Shown in pieces: positions 1 to 5,604 of a stretch of DNA of 6,988 nucleotides. The notes beneath the pieces were generated by a model, which was not told where the DNA came from, did not search any database, and was given only the letters and a program-made list of their open reading frames with translations. The position numbers were made by a program, and so were the translations under genes. The stretch comes from Ktedonobacterales bacterium (GTDB lineage: Bacteria > Chloroflexota > Ktedonobacteria > Ktedonobacterales > JADMIN01), in the NCBI GenBank assembly GCA_015478575.1, contig JADMIN010000128.1:1-6988 (forward strand), read 5' to 3'. How positions within the stretch are numbered: the stretch's first letter is position 1; the number at the start of each line of letters is the position of its first letter.

Positions 1-748
1 GGCTCTCCTCATGGGCGCGTACGTGGGCATCTTCTAGCGCGCCCGCCAGCGCCGCCGCGCCAGTATCCATCACGAAGACGGGGACGGGCGCGCCATCTCC
101 GCTGGGATACGTGCGCGCCTCCTCAGCCACGGCGGCCAGCCGCGTGAGGTCGGCGGGCAACTCTTCGCGCCGATACGCGAAGGCCAGCGCATCGGGGCGC
201 GCGCGCACCCGCGCGGCGATGGCGTCGAAGCGAAAGCGCCGGTCGCTTATACCAGGCGGGGCGGCGCCATGATCGAACGCCGCCAGGGCCAGCGCATCCA
301 CCGCCGCATCAACCCCAAAGGCCTGAAGCGCGACGCGAATCGCGGCGCCGTCGAAGTCGCGCATCTCGATCGAGACGAGATCGGATCCCAGCGCCGTGGC
401 GAGTTGCCGTGCCTCATCCGCGGAGACGATGCGCAACCCCTGGGCCTCCACCTGGGCCAGGTCATCATCGAGGGTGCGCGCGGCGTCAGCGGTGGCATAA
501 CAGCCCAGACCGGCCTGGGCGTGGTCGCGCGCGGCCCAGGCGCACGGCCCGCCGCCCATGAGACGCCCAGTCAAGAGCACGGGGCGGCGGGCCTCGGTCG
601 CCCGCTGGATCCGTGCCGCCACGATCACGGTGGGAGAGGGCAGCACGAACTGGAGGCAGTTCTCGATCTCGCGCCCGCTCTCGAAGAGCAGGATGTCTTG
701 CGTGCCCGTGCCGATATCCACCGCCAGCACACGCAGACGCTCGCTCAC
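1..748 (-). CDS. DUF1786 family protein, N-terminal part (runs off left edge)
   Basis: The 249 visible residues match the DUF1786 family, whose members are often labelled 'putative pyruvate formate-lyase activating enzyme'. The family's biochemical role is not established. The N-terminus carries DIGTGTQD (residues 11-18), a glycine-rich phosphate-loop-like motif as in ASKHA (actin/hexokinase-type) folds. It is followed by LPSPTVIVA (37-45), TGRLMGGGP (60-68), FDHGAAPPG (158-166) and a second loop-like MDTG (227-230). No radical-SAM CxxxCxxC is visible (only Cys31, 69 and 83), so the PFL-activase label is not supported. I chose the GTG at 748-746, with GAGAGG at 763-758 as ribosome binding site. 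The TTG one codon upstream (751-749) is an alternative. The gene starts 43 bp after the NYN gene's stop and is probably co-transcribed with it. The C-terminal part lies outside the window. Family call is fairly sure; function is unknown. Confidence 0.85.
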   Translation of the reverse strand, partial: MSERLRVLAVDIGTGTQDILLFESGREIENCLQFVLPSPTVIVAARIQRATEARRPVLLTGRLMGGGPCAWAARDHAQAGLGCYATADAARTLDDDLAQVEAQGLRIVSADEARQLATALGSDLVSIEMRDFDGAAIRVALQAFGVDAAVDALALAAFDHGAAPPGISDRRFRFDAIAARVRARPDALAFAYRREELPADLTRLAAVAEEARTYPSGDGAPVPVFVMDTGAAALAGALEDAHVRAHEES

Positions 749-791
749 CAATCGCCGCCTCTCACTCCCGCGGGCGGGCCAGCACGGCCCG

Positions 792-1979
792 CTAACGCAG
801 CGGACTCTCGCTCAGCCCCTCGACCACCGCGGGATGCTCACGGTTCAACCGAAGGTTCTCGCCGCCCATTGGATCCATCACCACCAGCAGGATGCCCTCA
901 TCCACGCACAACCGCAACAAGTCACGCGCCGAGTCACGTGTCAGCCGACCACGGAAGCGGTTCTTGGGATTGAACGGATCGCCGATGAAGTTGGCGATGC
1001 CGCTGATGGTGCGCCAGGACCAGTGCCGGTCAATGTAGTCGAGAAACTGGATGAACCCCATCTCTTCTGGCTCGACCGGCCCCGCCGTCGCGGGATAGGG
1101 CAGCGCGCCATGCTGAGGCAAGCGCGAGGGACCGCCCGCGTTGCTATACCCCGCGTTGTTATAGCCCGCATTGCTGTAGCCCGCGTTGCTAAAGCCCAGT
1201 GGTACGAACTGTTCGGCGGCGCTGATGAGATCACGGCTGACCGTGCCCGGCACCCCCACGACGATGACGCGCTTGTTCAGGCGCAGCTTGAGGCGCGCAC
1301 AGATGCGGGTGAAATCACGGTCGCCACTCATCAGCACGAAGGTCGTGATGGACGGGCGGTCAAAGACGGTCTCGATGATATCCATGAGCATATTGAGGTC
1401 AACGGTGCTCTGGGTAATCGTCTGCTGCTGTGGTGGCTGCTGCTGCTGCTGTGGATAGTAGCCACCATTGGTATAGCCTGTCGGCGCTTCGATCCGCCCA
1501 CGCCGCTCCTCGACCTCTTCCTCAGCCGTGCAGACGGTGACCTCCGCGTGCGTCTCGGTCGCCTTCGTCGCGATCACCGCCGCCTCGCCGACCAGCCCCT
1601 CGATCGGGTGTTCATGCTGGTGTTCTTCTGGCAGCCCCTCCGCATCACCGGCCGGAATATACTCCTCTTCATCGGTGGGGGGGAGTGCGCGCTCGTACGT
1701 CGCGTGCTGCTGATACATCTGCACCTGTGCGGTGTTCTGGCGAAAGCGCTCGCGTACCTTGGCCGGGCAATCCACGCGATCAATCATCGCCGCGGTGAGG
1801 CTCCCCTTGAAGAACTCTGGCTGCCGCGTCCAGTCAGCATAGGCGCGCGCGACCATGACCGTGCCAAAGTGGCGCGCGACTCCGATCAACTCTTGCGGGT
1901 CCGGCTCGCGGTGCTGGACGTTGAGCAGGCTGTAACGAATGTTCTCGAAGTCAATGAACAAAGCTATTTCCTCAGACAC
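792..1979 (-). CDS. NYN (LabA/DUF88-like) domain putative ribonuclease with low-complexity insertion
   Basis: This 395-aa protein has an NYN domain, a PIN-like nuclease fold. The first half is residues 1-75, with the acidic first strand FIDFEN (Asp10, Asn13). The second half is about 192-262, with VDLNMLMD (Asp194), MSGDRDF (Asp220, Asp222) and a final IVVGVPGTVS strand. These are the expected metal-binding acids, so it is probably an active RNase, though the substrate is unknown. The two halves are separated by an unusual insertion (about 88-190), acidic and then Gln/Pro-rich (PQQQQQPPQQQ, 176-186). After the domain comes a repeat SNAGYSNAGYNNAGYSNAG (264-282), then a C-terminal module (about 305-382) that looks winged-helix-like and may bind nucleic acid (inference). 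The start is GTG at 1979-1977, with AGGAG at 1990-1986 six bases upstream. It heads a likely two-gene unit with the DUF1786 gene. The NYN call is firm; the C-terminal fold is less so. Confidence 0.9.
   Translation of the reverse strand: MSEEIALFIDFENIRYSLLNVQHREPDPQELIGVARHFGTVMVARAYADWTRQPEFFKGSLTAAMIDRVDCPAKVRERFRQNTAQVQMYQQHATYERALPPTDEEEYIPAGDAEGLPEEHQHEHPIEGLVGEAAVIATKATETHAEVTVCTAEEEVEERRGRIEAPTGYTNGGYYPQQQQQPPQQQTITQSTVDLNMLMDIIETVFDRPSITTFVLMSGDRDFTRICARLKLRLNKRVIVVGVPGTVSRDLISAAEQFVPLGFSNAGYSNAGYNNAGYSNAGGPSRLPQHGALPYPATAGPVEPEEMGFIQFLDYIDRHWSWRTISGIANFIGDPFNPKNRFRGRLTRDSARDLLRLCVDEGILLVVMDPMGGENLRLNREHPAVVEGLSESPLR
1134..1190 (-). repeat. 15-bp coding repeat (SNAGY units) in the NYN gene
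   Basis: Nearly four tandem 15-bp units encode SNAGY, SNAGY, NNAGY and SNAG (protein residues 264-282). Units differ mostly at third codon positions (AAC/AAT, GGC/GGG, TAC/TAT), which suggests an older repeat kept at the protein level and not a fresh slippage product. It links the end of the NYN core to the C-terminal module and would form a flexible polar linker. Confidence 0.85.
1422..1454 (-). repeat. CAG triplet runs encoding polyglutamine in the NYN gene
   Basis: On the plus strand there are three CTG triplets (1422-1430) and five CTG triplets (1437-1451). They read on the gene strand as (CAG)5-CCA-CCA-(CAG)3 and encode QQQQQPPQQQ (about residues 177-186). All Gln codons here are CAG, so this is a pure microsatellite able to change length without breaking the frame. 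Confidence 0.85.
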
Positions 1980-1985
1980 AAGACG

Positions 1986-1990
1986 CTCCT
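1986..1990 (-). promoter_or_regulatory. ribosome binding site of the NYN gene
   Basis: AGGAG on the minus strand lies six bases before the GTG at 1979-1977. It supports this GTG as the start, because no ATG in the frame gives the intact FIDFEN strand. Confidence 0.75.
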
Positions 1991-2057
1991 AACCGGCTGA
2001 CCCTAGTACATGGCAAAAACACAGATCCACACGCCCATCCCATACGACAAGCTCCAC

Positions 2058-2117
2058 AAGCTCCAACAATGGAAGCTCCAACAATGGAAGCTCCAACAAT
2101 GGAAGCTCCAACAATGG
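2058..2117. repeat. four perfect tandem copies of a 15-bp unit (minisatellite)
   Basis: The unit AAGCTCCAACAATGG occurs four times without a mismatch (2058-2072, 2073-2087, 2088-2102, 2103-2117). A degenerate partial copy, AAGCTCCAC, precedes it at 2049-2057. Perfect identity implies recent expansion by slippage. The array lies 79 to 138 bp upstream of the NYN start codon, where it could be in the 5' leader or next to the promoter. Confidence 0.95.
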
Positions 2118-2315
2118 CCGAGCGCCAGCGGCGCCACACGCCCAGGAAAGTGAGAGGTTGAATGCATCGCGCATGGCAAATCAGATAAGTCCCTACACCA
2201 TATCACATGGCAGGCGCACCATCCAGAAGCGGATAGCCGGTTGCGCCGTCTCATGCGCGAACCATCTCACGCGCTCCAGCGGCTTCACCTACAAGGACAG
2301 ATCCCTATCGTGCGT

Positions 2316-2350
2316 GCCAGGGGTGGCCCGCCGCGCGCGGCCCCCCTGGC
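2316..2350. terminator. strong stem-loop downstream of gcvPB, possible transcript end
   Basis: GCCAGGGG (2316-2323) pairs perfectly with CCCCTGGC (2343-2350). Inside it GGCC (2325-2328) pairs with GGCC (2339-2342), leaving one bulged T. The structure begins 22 bp past the gcvPB stop, the expected place for an end-of-operon signal. No T-run follows on either strand, so it may be a 3'-end stabilising or Rho-assisted structure and not a textbook intrinsic terminator. Confidence 0.5.
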
Positions 2351-2372
2351 GAGACATTGCCGCCCTCCTCCC

Positions 2373-3866
2373 CTAGACACGCACCGCGCTCTTCTCCGGG
2401 CGCTTCTCCGCCTCCCAACGCAGGTCGGGCTTCCGCGCGGCCAGCGTCTGGTCGAGCCGCCCGATGACCGTCTCATGGGGAGCTTCCAAGATCAGCGCGG
2501 GCCGCTCGACCGCCTCGCGCGCGATCTGGCGCATCGTGGCGATGAACACATCGAGCGTCTCCTTGGTCTCGGTCTCGGTCGGCTCGATCATCAGAGCTTC
2601 ATGCACGATCAGCGGGAAGTAGGTCGTCGGCGGGTGAATGCCGAAGTCCAGCAGCCGCTTGGCGATATCCATCGCGCTGACGCCGAGCGCCTTCTGCCGG
2701 TCGGCGGAGAAGACGAATTCATGCATGCACTCGCGGTCATAGGGCAAGTCATAATCCGCTTGCAGCGCGCGCATGAGATAGTTCGCGTTGAGGACGGCGC
2801 TCTCGCTGGCGTGGCGTAGCCCATCGGGGCCGTTGCTGCGAATATAGGTATACGCGCGCACCAGCACCAGGAAGTTGCCGCAATTCGCGCGCACACGACC
2901 AATGGAGAGCGGCCCCGCATCCTCCCAGTAGTAGCCATGCTTGCTCTTGGCAGGCAACGGCCCGGGCAGGAAGGGTACCAGATGCGCCGCGACGCCAATC
3001 GGCCCCGCGCCCGGCCCCCCGCCGCCATGCGGTGTGCTGCACGTCTTATGCAGGTTGAGATGCACGACATCAAAGCCCATATCACCTGGCCGCGTGAGGC
3101 CCAAGATGGCGTTGGCGTTGGCGCCGTCGTAGTAGAGCTGGCCACCGGCCTGGTGGACACGCCGCGCGATCTCGACGATGTTCTCATCAAAGAGGCCAAG
3201 CGTATTCGGGTTGGTCATCATCAGGGCGGCGACCTCGTCGCCATGCTCGGCCAGCACCCCCTCCAGCGCCTCCATATCCACTCCCCCACGCGCGTTCGAG
3301 GGCAGGGTAATCGTCTGGTAGTCGGCGAGCGTCGCGCTGGCGGGGTTGGTCCCGTGGGCACCATCGGGGATGAGCACCTTGTCGCGGTGGCCCGCGCCAC
3401 GCTGCTCGTGATAGGCCCGAATGAGCATCAAGCCCGTAATCTCGCCGTGCGCACCCGCGGCGGGCTGCAGCGTCATGCGCGCCATGCCCGCGATCTCCGC
3501 CAAAAAGCGCTCCAACTCGTAGAGCACCTGGAGGGCGCCCTGCACCATGCTCTCGTGCTCCAGCGGATGGATACGCGCGAAGCCCGCCAGGGCGGCCATG
3601 TCCTCGTTGATCTTCGGGTTATACTTCATCGTACAGGAGCCGAGCGGATAGAACCCAACATCCACGCCGAAGTTGCGCTGCGAGAGGTGCGTATAGTGGC
3701 GTACCACCTCGATCTCGCTCACCTCCGGCAACGGCGCTGGCTCCTCACGCAAGAACTCCCGCGGAATGAGCTGACTCAGCGGGCGCTCAGGCAGATCCAT
3801 CAGGGGCAGTGTGACGCCACGGCGTCCCGGTGCCCCCTGCTCAAAAATCAGTTGCTCGGTGCTCAT
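2373..3866 (-). CDS. gcvPB: glycine dehydrogenase (decarboxylating) subunit 2, P-protein beta
   Basis: This is the C-terminal-half subunit of the split P-protein of the glycine cleavage system. With GcvPA it decarboxylates glycine on pyridoxal phosphate and passes the aminomethyl group to lipoyl-GcvH in the cytoplasm. At 497 aa it is normal length for the subunit. Visible landmarks are FYPLGSCTMKYNPK (72-85), PAAGAHGE (135-142), DGAHGTNPAS (168-177), YYDGANANAI (245-254) and the PLP-lysine motif NLHKTCSTPHGGGGPG (271-286, with Lys274 expected to form the Schiff base), followed by GNFLVLVRAY (330-339) and PPTTYFP (412-418). The ATG at 3866-3864 overlaps the gcvPA stop as ATGA, so translation is likely coupled; no strong Shine-Dalgarno is seen. 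The sequence looks intact. Identification is very secure. Confidence 0.97.
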   Translation of the reverse strand: MSTEQLIFEQGAPGRRGVTLPLMDLPERPLSQLIPREFLREEPAPLPEVSEIEVVRHYTHLSQRNFGVDVGFYPLGSCTMKYNPKINEDMAALAGFARIHPLEHESMVQGALQVLYELERFLAEIAGMARMTLQPAAGAHGEITGLMLIRAYHEQRGAGHRDKVLIPDGAHGTNPASATLADYQTITLPSNARGGVDMEALEGVLAEHGDEVAALMMTNPNTLGLFDENIVEIARRVHQAGGQLYYDGANANAILGLTRPGDMGFDVVHLNLHKTCSTPHGGGGPGAGPIGVAAHLVPFLPGPLPAKSKHGYYWEDAGPLSIGRVRANCGNFLVLVRAYTYIRSNGPDGLRHASESAVLNANYLMRALQADYDLPYDRECMHEFVFSADRQKALGVSAMDIAKRLLDFGIHPPTTYFPLIVHEALMIEPTETETKETLDVFIATMRQIAREAVERPALILEAPHETVIGRLDQTLAARKPDLRWEAEKRPEKSAVRV

Positions 3867-5218
3867 GACTCGGTGCCCACAATCTCTTCTAGGGCTGCGA
3901 CCAGCGTCTCAATATCTTCACGTGTGCGCGTTTCCGTGACACAGAAAAGGGTGGCCTGCCCCAACTCTGGATAGTCGCGGCTGAGGTCATAGCCACCCAC
4001 AATGCCGTGGTCGCGCAGCGCGGCGTTCAGTTGCTCCGCGGGCAGCGGTGTCGCGACGGCGAACTCGTCGAAGAAGGGGCGCGTGAAGAGCGGCGTGAAG
4101 CCCGCAATGGCGGTGATGCGCTCGCGGGCATAGTGTGCGCGGCGCAGGCACTGTTCCCCTAGCTCGCGGAAGCCCTGCTTGCCCAGCGCGGCCAGATAGA
4201 CGGTCGCCGCCACCGCCAGCAACGCCTGGTTTGTGCAGATATTGGAGGTGGCACGCTCGCGCTTGATCTGCTGCTCCCGCGTCTGGAGCGTCAGCACATA
4301 GCCCGTCTGGCCACGGGTATCCACGGTCTTGCCAGCGAGCCGCCCCGGCAGCCGTCGCAGGAACTCCGCGCGCGCGGCGAAGAGGCCAAGCGCCGGCCCG
4401 CCATAGCCGATGGGATTACCGAGGCTCTGGCCTTCCGCCGCCACGATATCCGCGCCATACGCACCCGGCGCGGCAAGGACGCCGAGCGAGGCTGGCTCGG
4501 TAATGGCGACGACAAAGAGCGCTTTCGTGCGGTGGGTCAACCGCTCGATGGCGCGAACATCCTCCAGCGAGCCGAAGAAGTTCGGATGCTGAATGATGAC
4601 GGCCTTTGTCGCGGGCGAGAGCGCCTCTTCCAGTGCGGCGAGCGAGGTCGCGCCGTCTTCCAGCGCCAGCTCGCGCAGCGTGAAGCCGCGCGCGTGGGCG
4701 TACGTCTGGAGCGTCACTCGGTACTGCGGGTCGAGCGCGCGCGAGACCAGCACCTCCCCCCTCCCCGACGGCCCAACCGCCAGCAGCGCCGCCTCCACCA
4801 CGGCCGTCGAACCATCGTAGAGCGAGGCATTGGCGACATCCATATCCGTGAGCTGGCAGACCATCGTCTGGAACTCATAGGTCGCCTGGAGCATGCCCTG
4901 GCTGATTTCCGGCTGGTAGGGGGTGTAGGAGGTAAGGAACTCGGCGCGCTTGGCCAGATGGGGCACGATGCTCGGCACGAAGTGATCATAGCTACCGGCG
5001 CCCAGGAAGGAGGGATAGTGATCGAGGTCGGCGTTTTGCTCCGCGAGTCCCATCATCATGCGACGGACATCCAACTCAGGCAGCGCGGGCGGCAGGTCCA
5101 GCGAGCGCTGAAGTCGCACCTCAGCGGGGATGGGCGTCAGCAAATCCTCGATCGTGGTCGCGCCGACCGCCCGCAGCATCTCTTGCCGCTCGGTACTCGT
5201 ATGGGGAACATAGGTCAT
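3863..5218 (-). CDS. gcvPA: glycine dehydrogenase (decarboxylating) subunit 1, P-protein alpha
   Basis: This is the N-terminal-half subunit of the split P-protein and works as a heterotetramer with GcvPB in glycine cleavage. It is 451 aa, the usual length. Characteristic segments are FLGAGSYDHFVP (71-82), SYTPYQPEISQGMLQATYEFQ (97-117), DVANASLYDGSTA (127-139), HPNFFGSLED (211-220) and ATSNICTNQALLA (323-335). This subunit has the aminotransferase-like fold but lacks the PLP lysine, which is in GcvPB. The ATG at 5218-5216 has GAGGA at 5233-5229 as Shine-Dalgarno, with a rather long 10-nt spacer. A good promoter lies about 180 nt further up. gcvT and gcvH do not flank this pair, unlike the common gcvT-gcvH-gcvPA-gcvPB order, so the other components must lie outside the window. 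Confidence 0.97.
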   Translation of the reverse strand: MTYVPHTSTERQEMLRAVGATTIEDLLTPIPAEVRLQRSLDLPPALPELDVRRMMMGLAEQNADLDHYPSFLGAGSYDHFVPSIVPHLAKRAEFLTSYTPYQPEISQGMLQATYEFQTMVCQLTDMDVANASLYDGSTAVVEAALLAVGPSGRGEVLVSRALDPQYRVTLQTYAHARGFTLRELALEDGATSLAALEEALSPATKAVIIQHPNFFGSLEDVRAIERLTHRTKALFVVAITEPASLGVLAAPGAYGADIVAAEGQSLGNPIGYGGPALGLFAARAEFLRRLPGRLAGKTVDTRGQTGYVLTLQTREQQIKRERATSNICTNQALLAVAATVYLAALGKQGFRELGEQCLRRAHYARERITAIAGFTPLFTRPFFDEFAVATPLPAEQLNAALRDHGIVGGYDLSRDYPELGQATLFCVTETRTREDIETLVAALEEIVGTES

Positions 5219-5245
5219 AACCGGTGAATCCTCGCTCTTCGCTCT

Positions 5246-5268
5246 GGGCAGCGCCTATCGGGCAGCGC
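5246..5268 (-). repeat. 9-bp direct repeat in the gcvPA leader
   Basis: GCGCTGCCC occurs twice on the minus strand (5268-5260 and 5254-5246) with a 14-bp period, just upstream of the gcvPA ribosome binding site. It could be a tandem protein-binding site on DNA or RNA, or chance in GC-rich sequence. Confidence 0.6.
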
Positions 5269-5287
5269 GCATGCTCCCTCAGCCGCG

Positions 5288-5313
5288 CCTCACCATGAGC
5301 CGCTCGTGTGAGG
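5288..5313 (-). promoter_or_regulatory. hairpin in the gcvPA leader (proximal)
   Basis: On the transcript CCTCAC (5313-5308) pairs with GTGAGG (5293-5288), and an inner GAG (5305-5303) pairs with CTC (5299-5297) across a small internal loop. No T-run follows, so it is not an obvious attenuator. A structural or translational role is possible. Confidence 0.45.
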
Positions 5314-5358
5314 TATCTCGCCCACGTGCCGCGTGGTCGCGCTTCGTCGTGCGCGGAC

Positions 5359-5383
5359 CTGACAAGATGGTGGGCCATGTCAG
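5359..5383 (-). promoter_or_regulatory. hairpin at the 5' end of the gcvPA leader (distal)
   Basis: CTGACA (5383-5378) pairs with TGTCAG (5364-5359), with an inner TGG/CCA stem closed by CCCA. It lies about 20 nt after the predicted transcription start, a position typical of leader elements or 5' stabilisers. No known riboswitch family is recognised. Confidence 0.45.
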
Positions 5384-5405
5384 CGAGATAGACTGCCTTA
5401 GCGTC

Positions 5406-5435
5406 ATTATACGAGGCGACGCCCTCTCTCCTCAA
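5406..5435 (-). promoter_or_regulatory. sigma70-type promoter for gcvPA-gcvPB
   Basis: The minus strand reads TTGAGG (5435-5430), an 18-bp spacer, then a perfect TATAAT (5411-5406). The predicted start is near 5399, giving a leader of about 180 nt before the gcvPA ATG. The consensus -10 in otherwise GC-rich sequence makes this the best promoter in the window. Confidence 0.7.
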
Positions 5436-5467
5436 GCCGCTTGGAGAAATGGCCTGGGGATCCTCCC

Positions 5468-5502
5468 GCGGACGGGCGGCGCGCCTCTCCGCCGCGGTCC
5501 GC
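5468..5502. promoter_or_regulatory. large inverted repeat between divergent promoters
   Basis: GCGGAC (5468-5473) pairs with GTCCGC (5497-5502), and inside it GCGGCG (5476-5481) pairs with CGCCGC (5490-5495), with an 8-nt loop. It sits upstream of both the gcv and FHA promoters, so neither transcript should include it. It is either a DNA-level regulator site or a cruciform-forming insulator. No T-run is present. Confidence 0.45.
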
Positions 5503-5510
5503 CTGTGCGC

Positions 5511-5525
5511 ACGCATGGGATGCGT
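5511..5525. promoter_or_regulatory. perfect hyphenated palindrome, possible operator
   Basis: ACGCAT-GGG-ATGCGT has two perfect 6-bp arms. It lies just upstream of the -35 position expected for the FHA gene promoter, a common place for an activator or repressor dimer. Confidence 0.45.
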
Positions 5526-5539
5526 TCCCGCGAGGAACG
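5523..5539. promoter_or_regulatory. inverted repeat overlapping the FHA gene -35 region
   Basis: CGTTCC (5523-5528) and GGAACG (5534-5539) are perfect 6-bp arms around CGCGA. This element shares three bases with the preceding palindrome and covers the place where the -35 hexamer should be. A bound protein here would control the promoter directly. Confidence 0.45.
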
Positions 5540-5546
5540 GGAAGCA

Positions 5547-5555
5547 TGGTATACT
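5547..5555 (+). promoter_or_regulatory. extended -10 promoter for the FHA gene
   Basis: TGG-TATACT is a TGn-extended -10 (5/6 match to TATAAT) about 50 bp before the FHA gene start. No good -35 exists at 16-18 bp; TTCCCG (5525-5530) is weak and 19 bp away. Dependence on the extended -10 or on an activator is plausible. Confidence 0.55.
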
Positions 5556-5604
5556 GGTGCGCGGAGTGTCGCGTGCGATGGCGGTCATGCGAGAGAGGTG
5601 ACGC

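Larger units (their letters stand above)
1980..2372. other. 393-bp intergenic region between gcvPB and the NYN gene
   Basis: No convincing gene is present. It holds the 5' region of the NYN gene with its ribosome binding site, the 15-bp tandem array at 2058-2117, a smaller imperfect hairpin at 2239-2263 (GGTTGCGC pairing with GCGC-G-AACC), and the large stem-loop at 2316-2350 beyond gcvPB. I could not pick a confident promoter for the NYN gene. Minus-strand TTGGAG/TATGGG, at 16-bp spacing just downstream of the repeats, is only a weak match. Open frames across the array exist because 15 is divisible by three, and they have no supporting start site. Confidence 0.7.
5219..5604. other. 386-bp divergent intergenic region, gcvPA / FHA gene
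   Basis: No supported gene is present; an open minus-strand frame across it overlaps the gcvPA start out of frame. Contents in order are: the gcvPA ribosome binding site (5229-5233), a 9-bp direct repeat (5246-5254 and 5260-5268), leader hairpins (5288-5313 and 5359-5383), the gcv promoter (5406-5435), three consecutive inverted repeats (5468-5502, 5511-5525, 5523-5539), an extended -10 for the FHA gene (5547-5555) and its ribosome binding site (5591-5598). I looked for the glycine riboswitch core (the CCGAAGG-type segment and the closing CUCUCAGG) on the minus strand and did not find it. Confidence 0.75.

Noticed and set aside
1..748. radical-SAM pyruvate formate-lyase activating enzyme
   Set aside because: Family annotations use this name, but no CxxxCxxC cluster motif is present in the visible 249 residues and the motifs are phosphate-loop-like.
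558..2000. 480-aa open frame on the plus strand
   Set aside because: It runs antisense to the NYN gene and DUF1786 gene, has no ribosome binding site, and its protein is Arg/His-rich without family motifs. It is a GC-driven shadow of real minus-strand genes.
2058..2117. CRISPR array
   Set aside because: The units are 15 bp and directly abut without spacers, so this is a minisatellite.
1989..2174. 61-aa minus-strand frame with PLLEL repeats before the NYN gene
   Set aside because: The leucine repeats come only from the 15-bp array being a multiple of three. There is no ribosome binding site, and the frame stops just before the NYN start.
2937..3974. 345-aa plus-strand open frame
   Set aside because: It lies antisense to gcvPB and the gcvPA end, whose identity is certain. 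Composition is that of a complementary-frame shadow.
4532..5227. 231-aa plus-strand open frame
   Set aside because: It is antisense to gcvPA and has no recognisable domain or start signal.
5219..5400. glycine riboswitch ahead of gcvPA
   Set aside because: Expected from pathway knowledge, but the conserved core and closing segments are not present on the transcribed strand.
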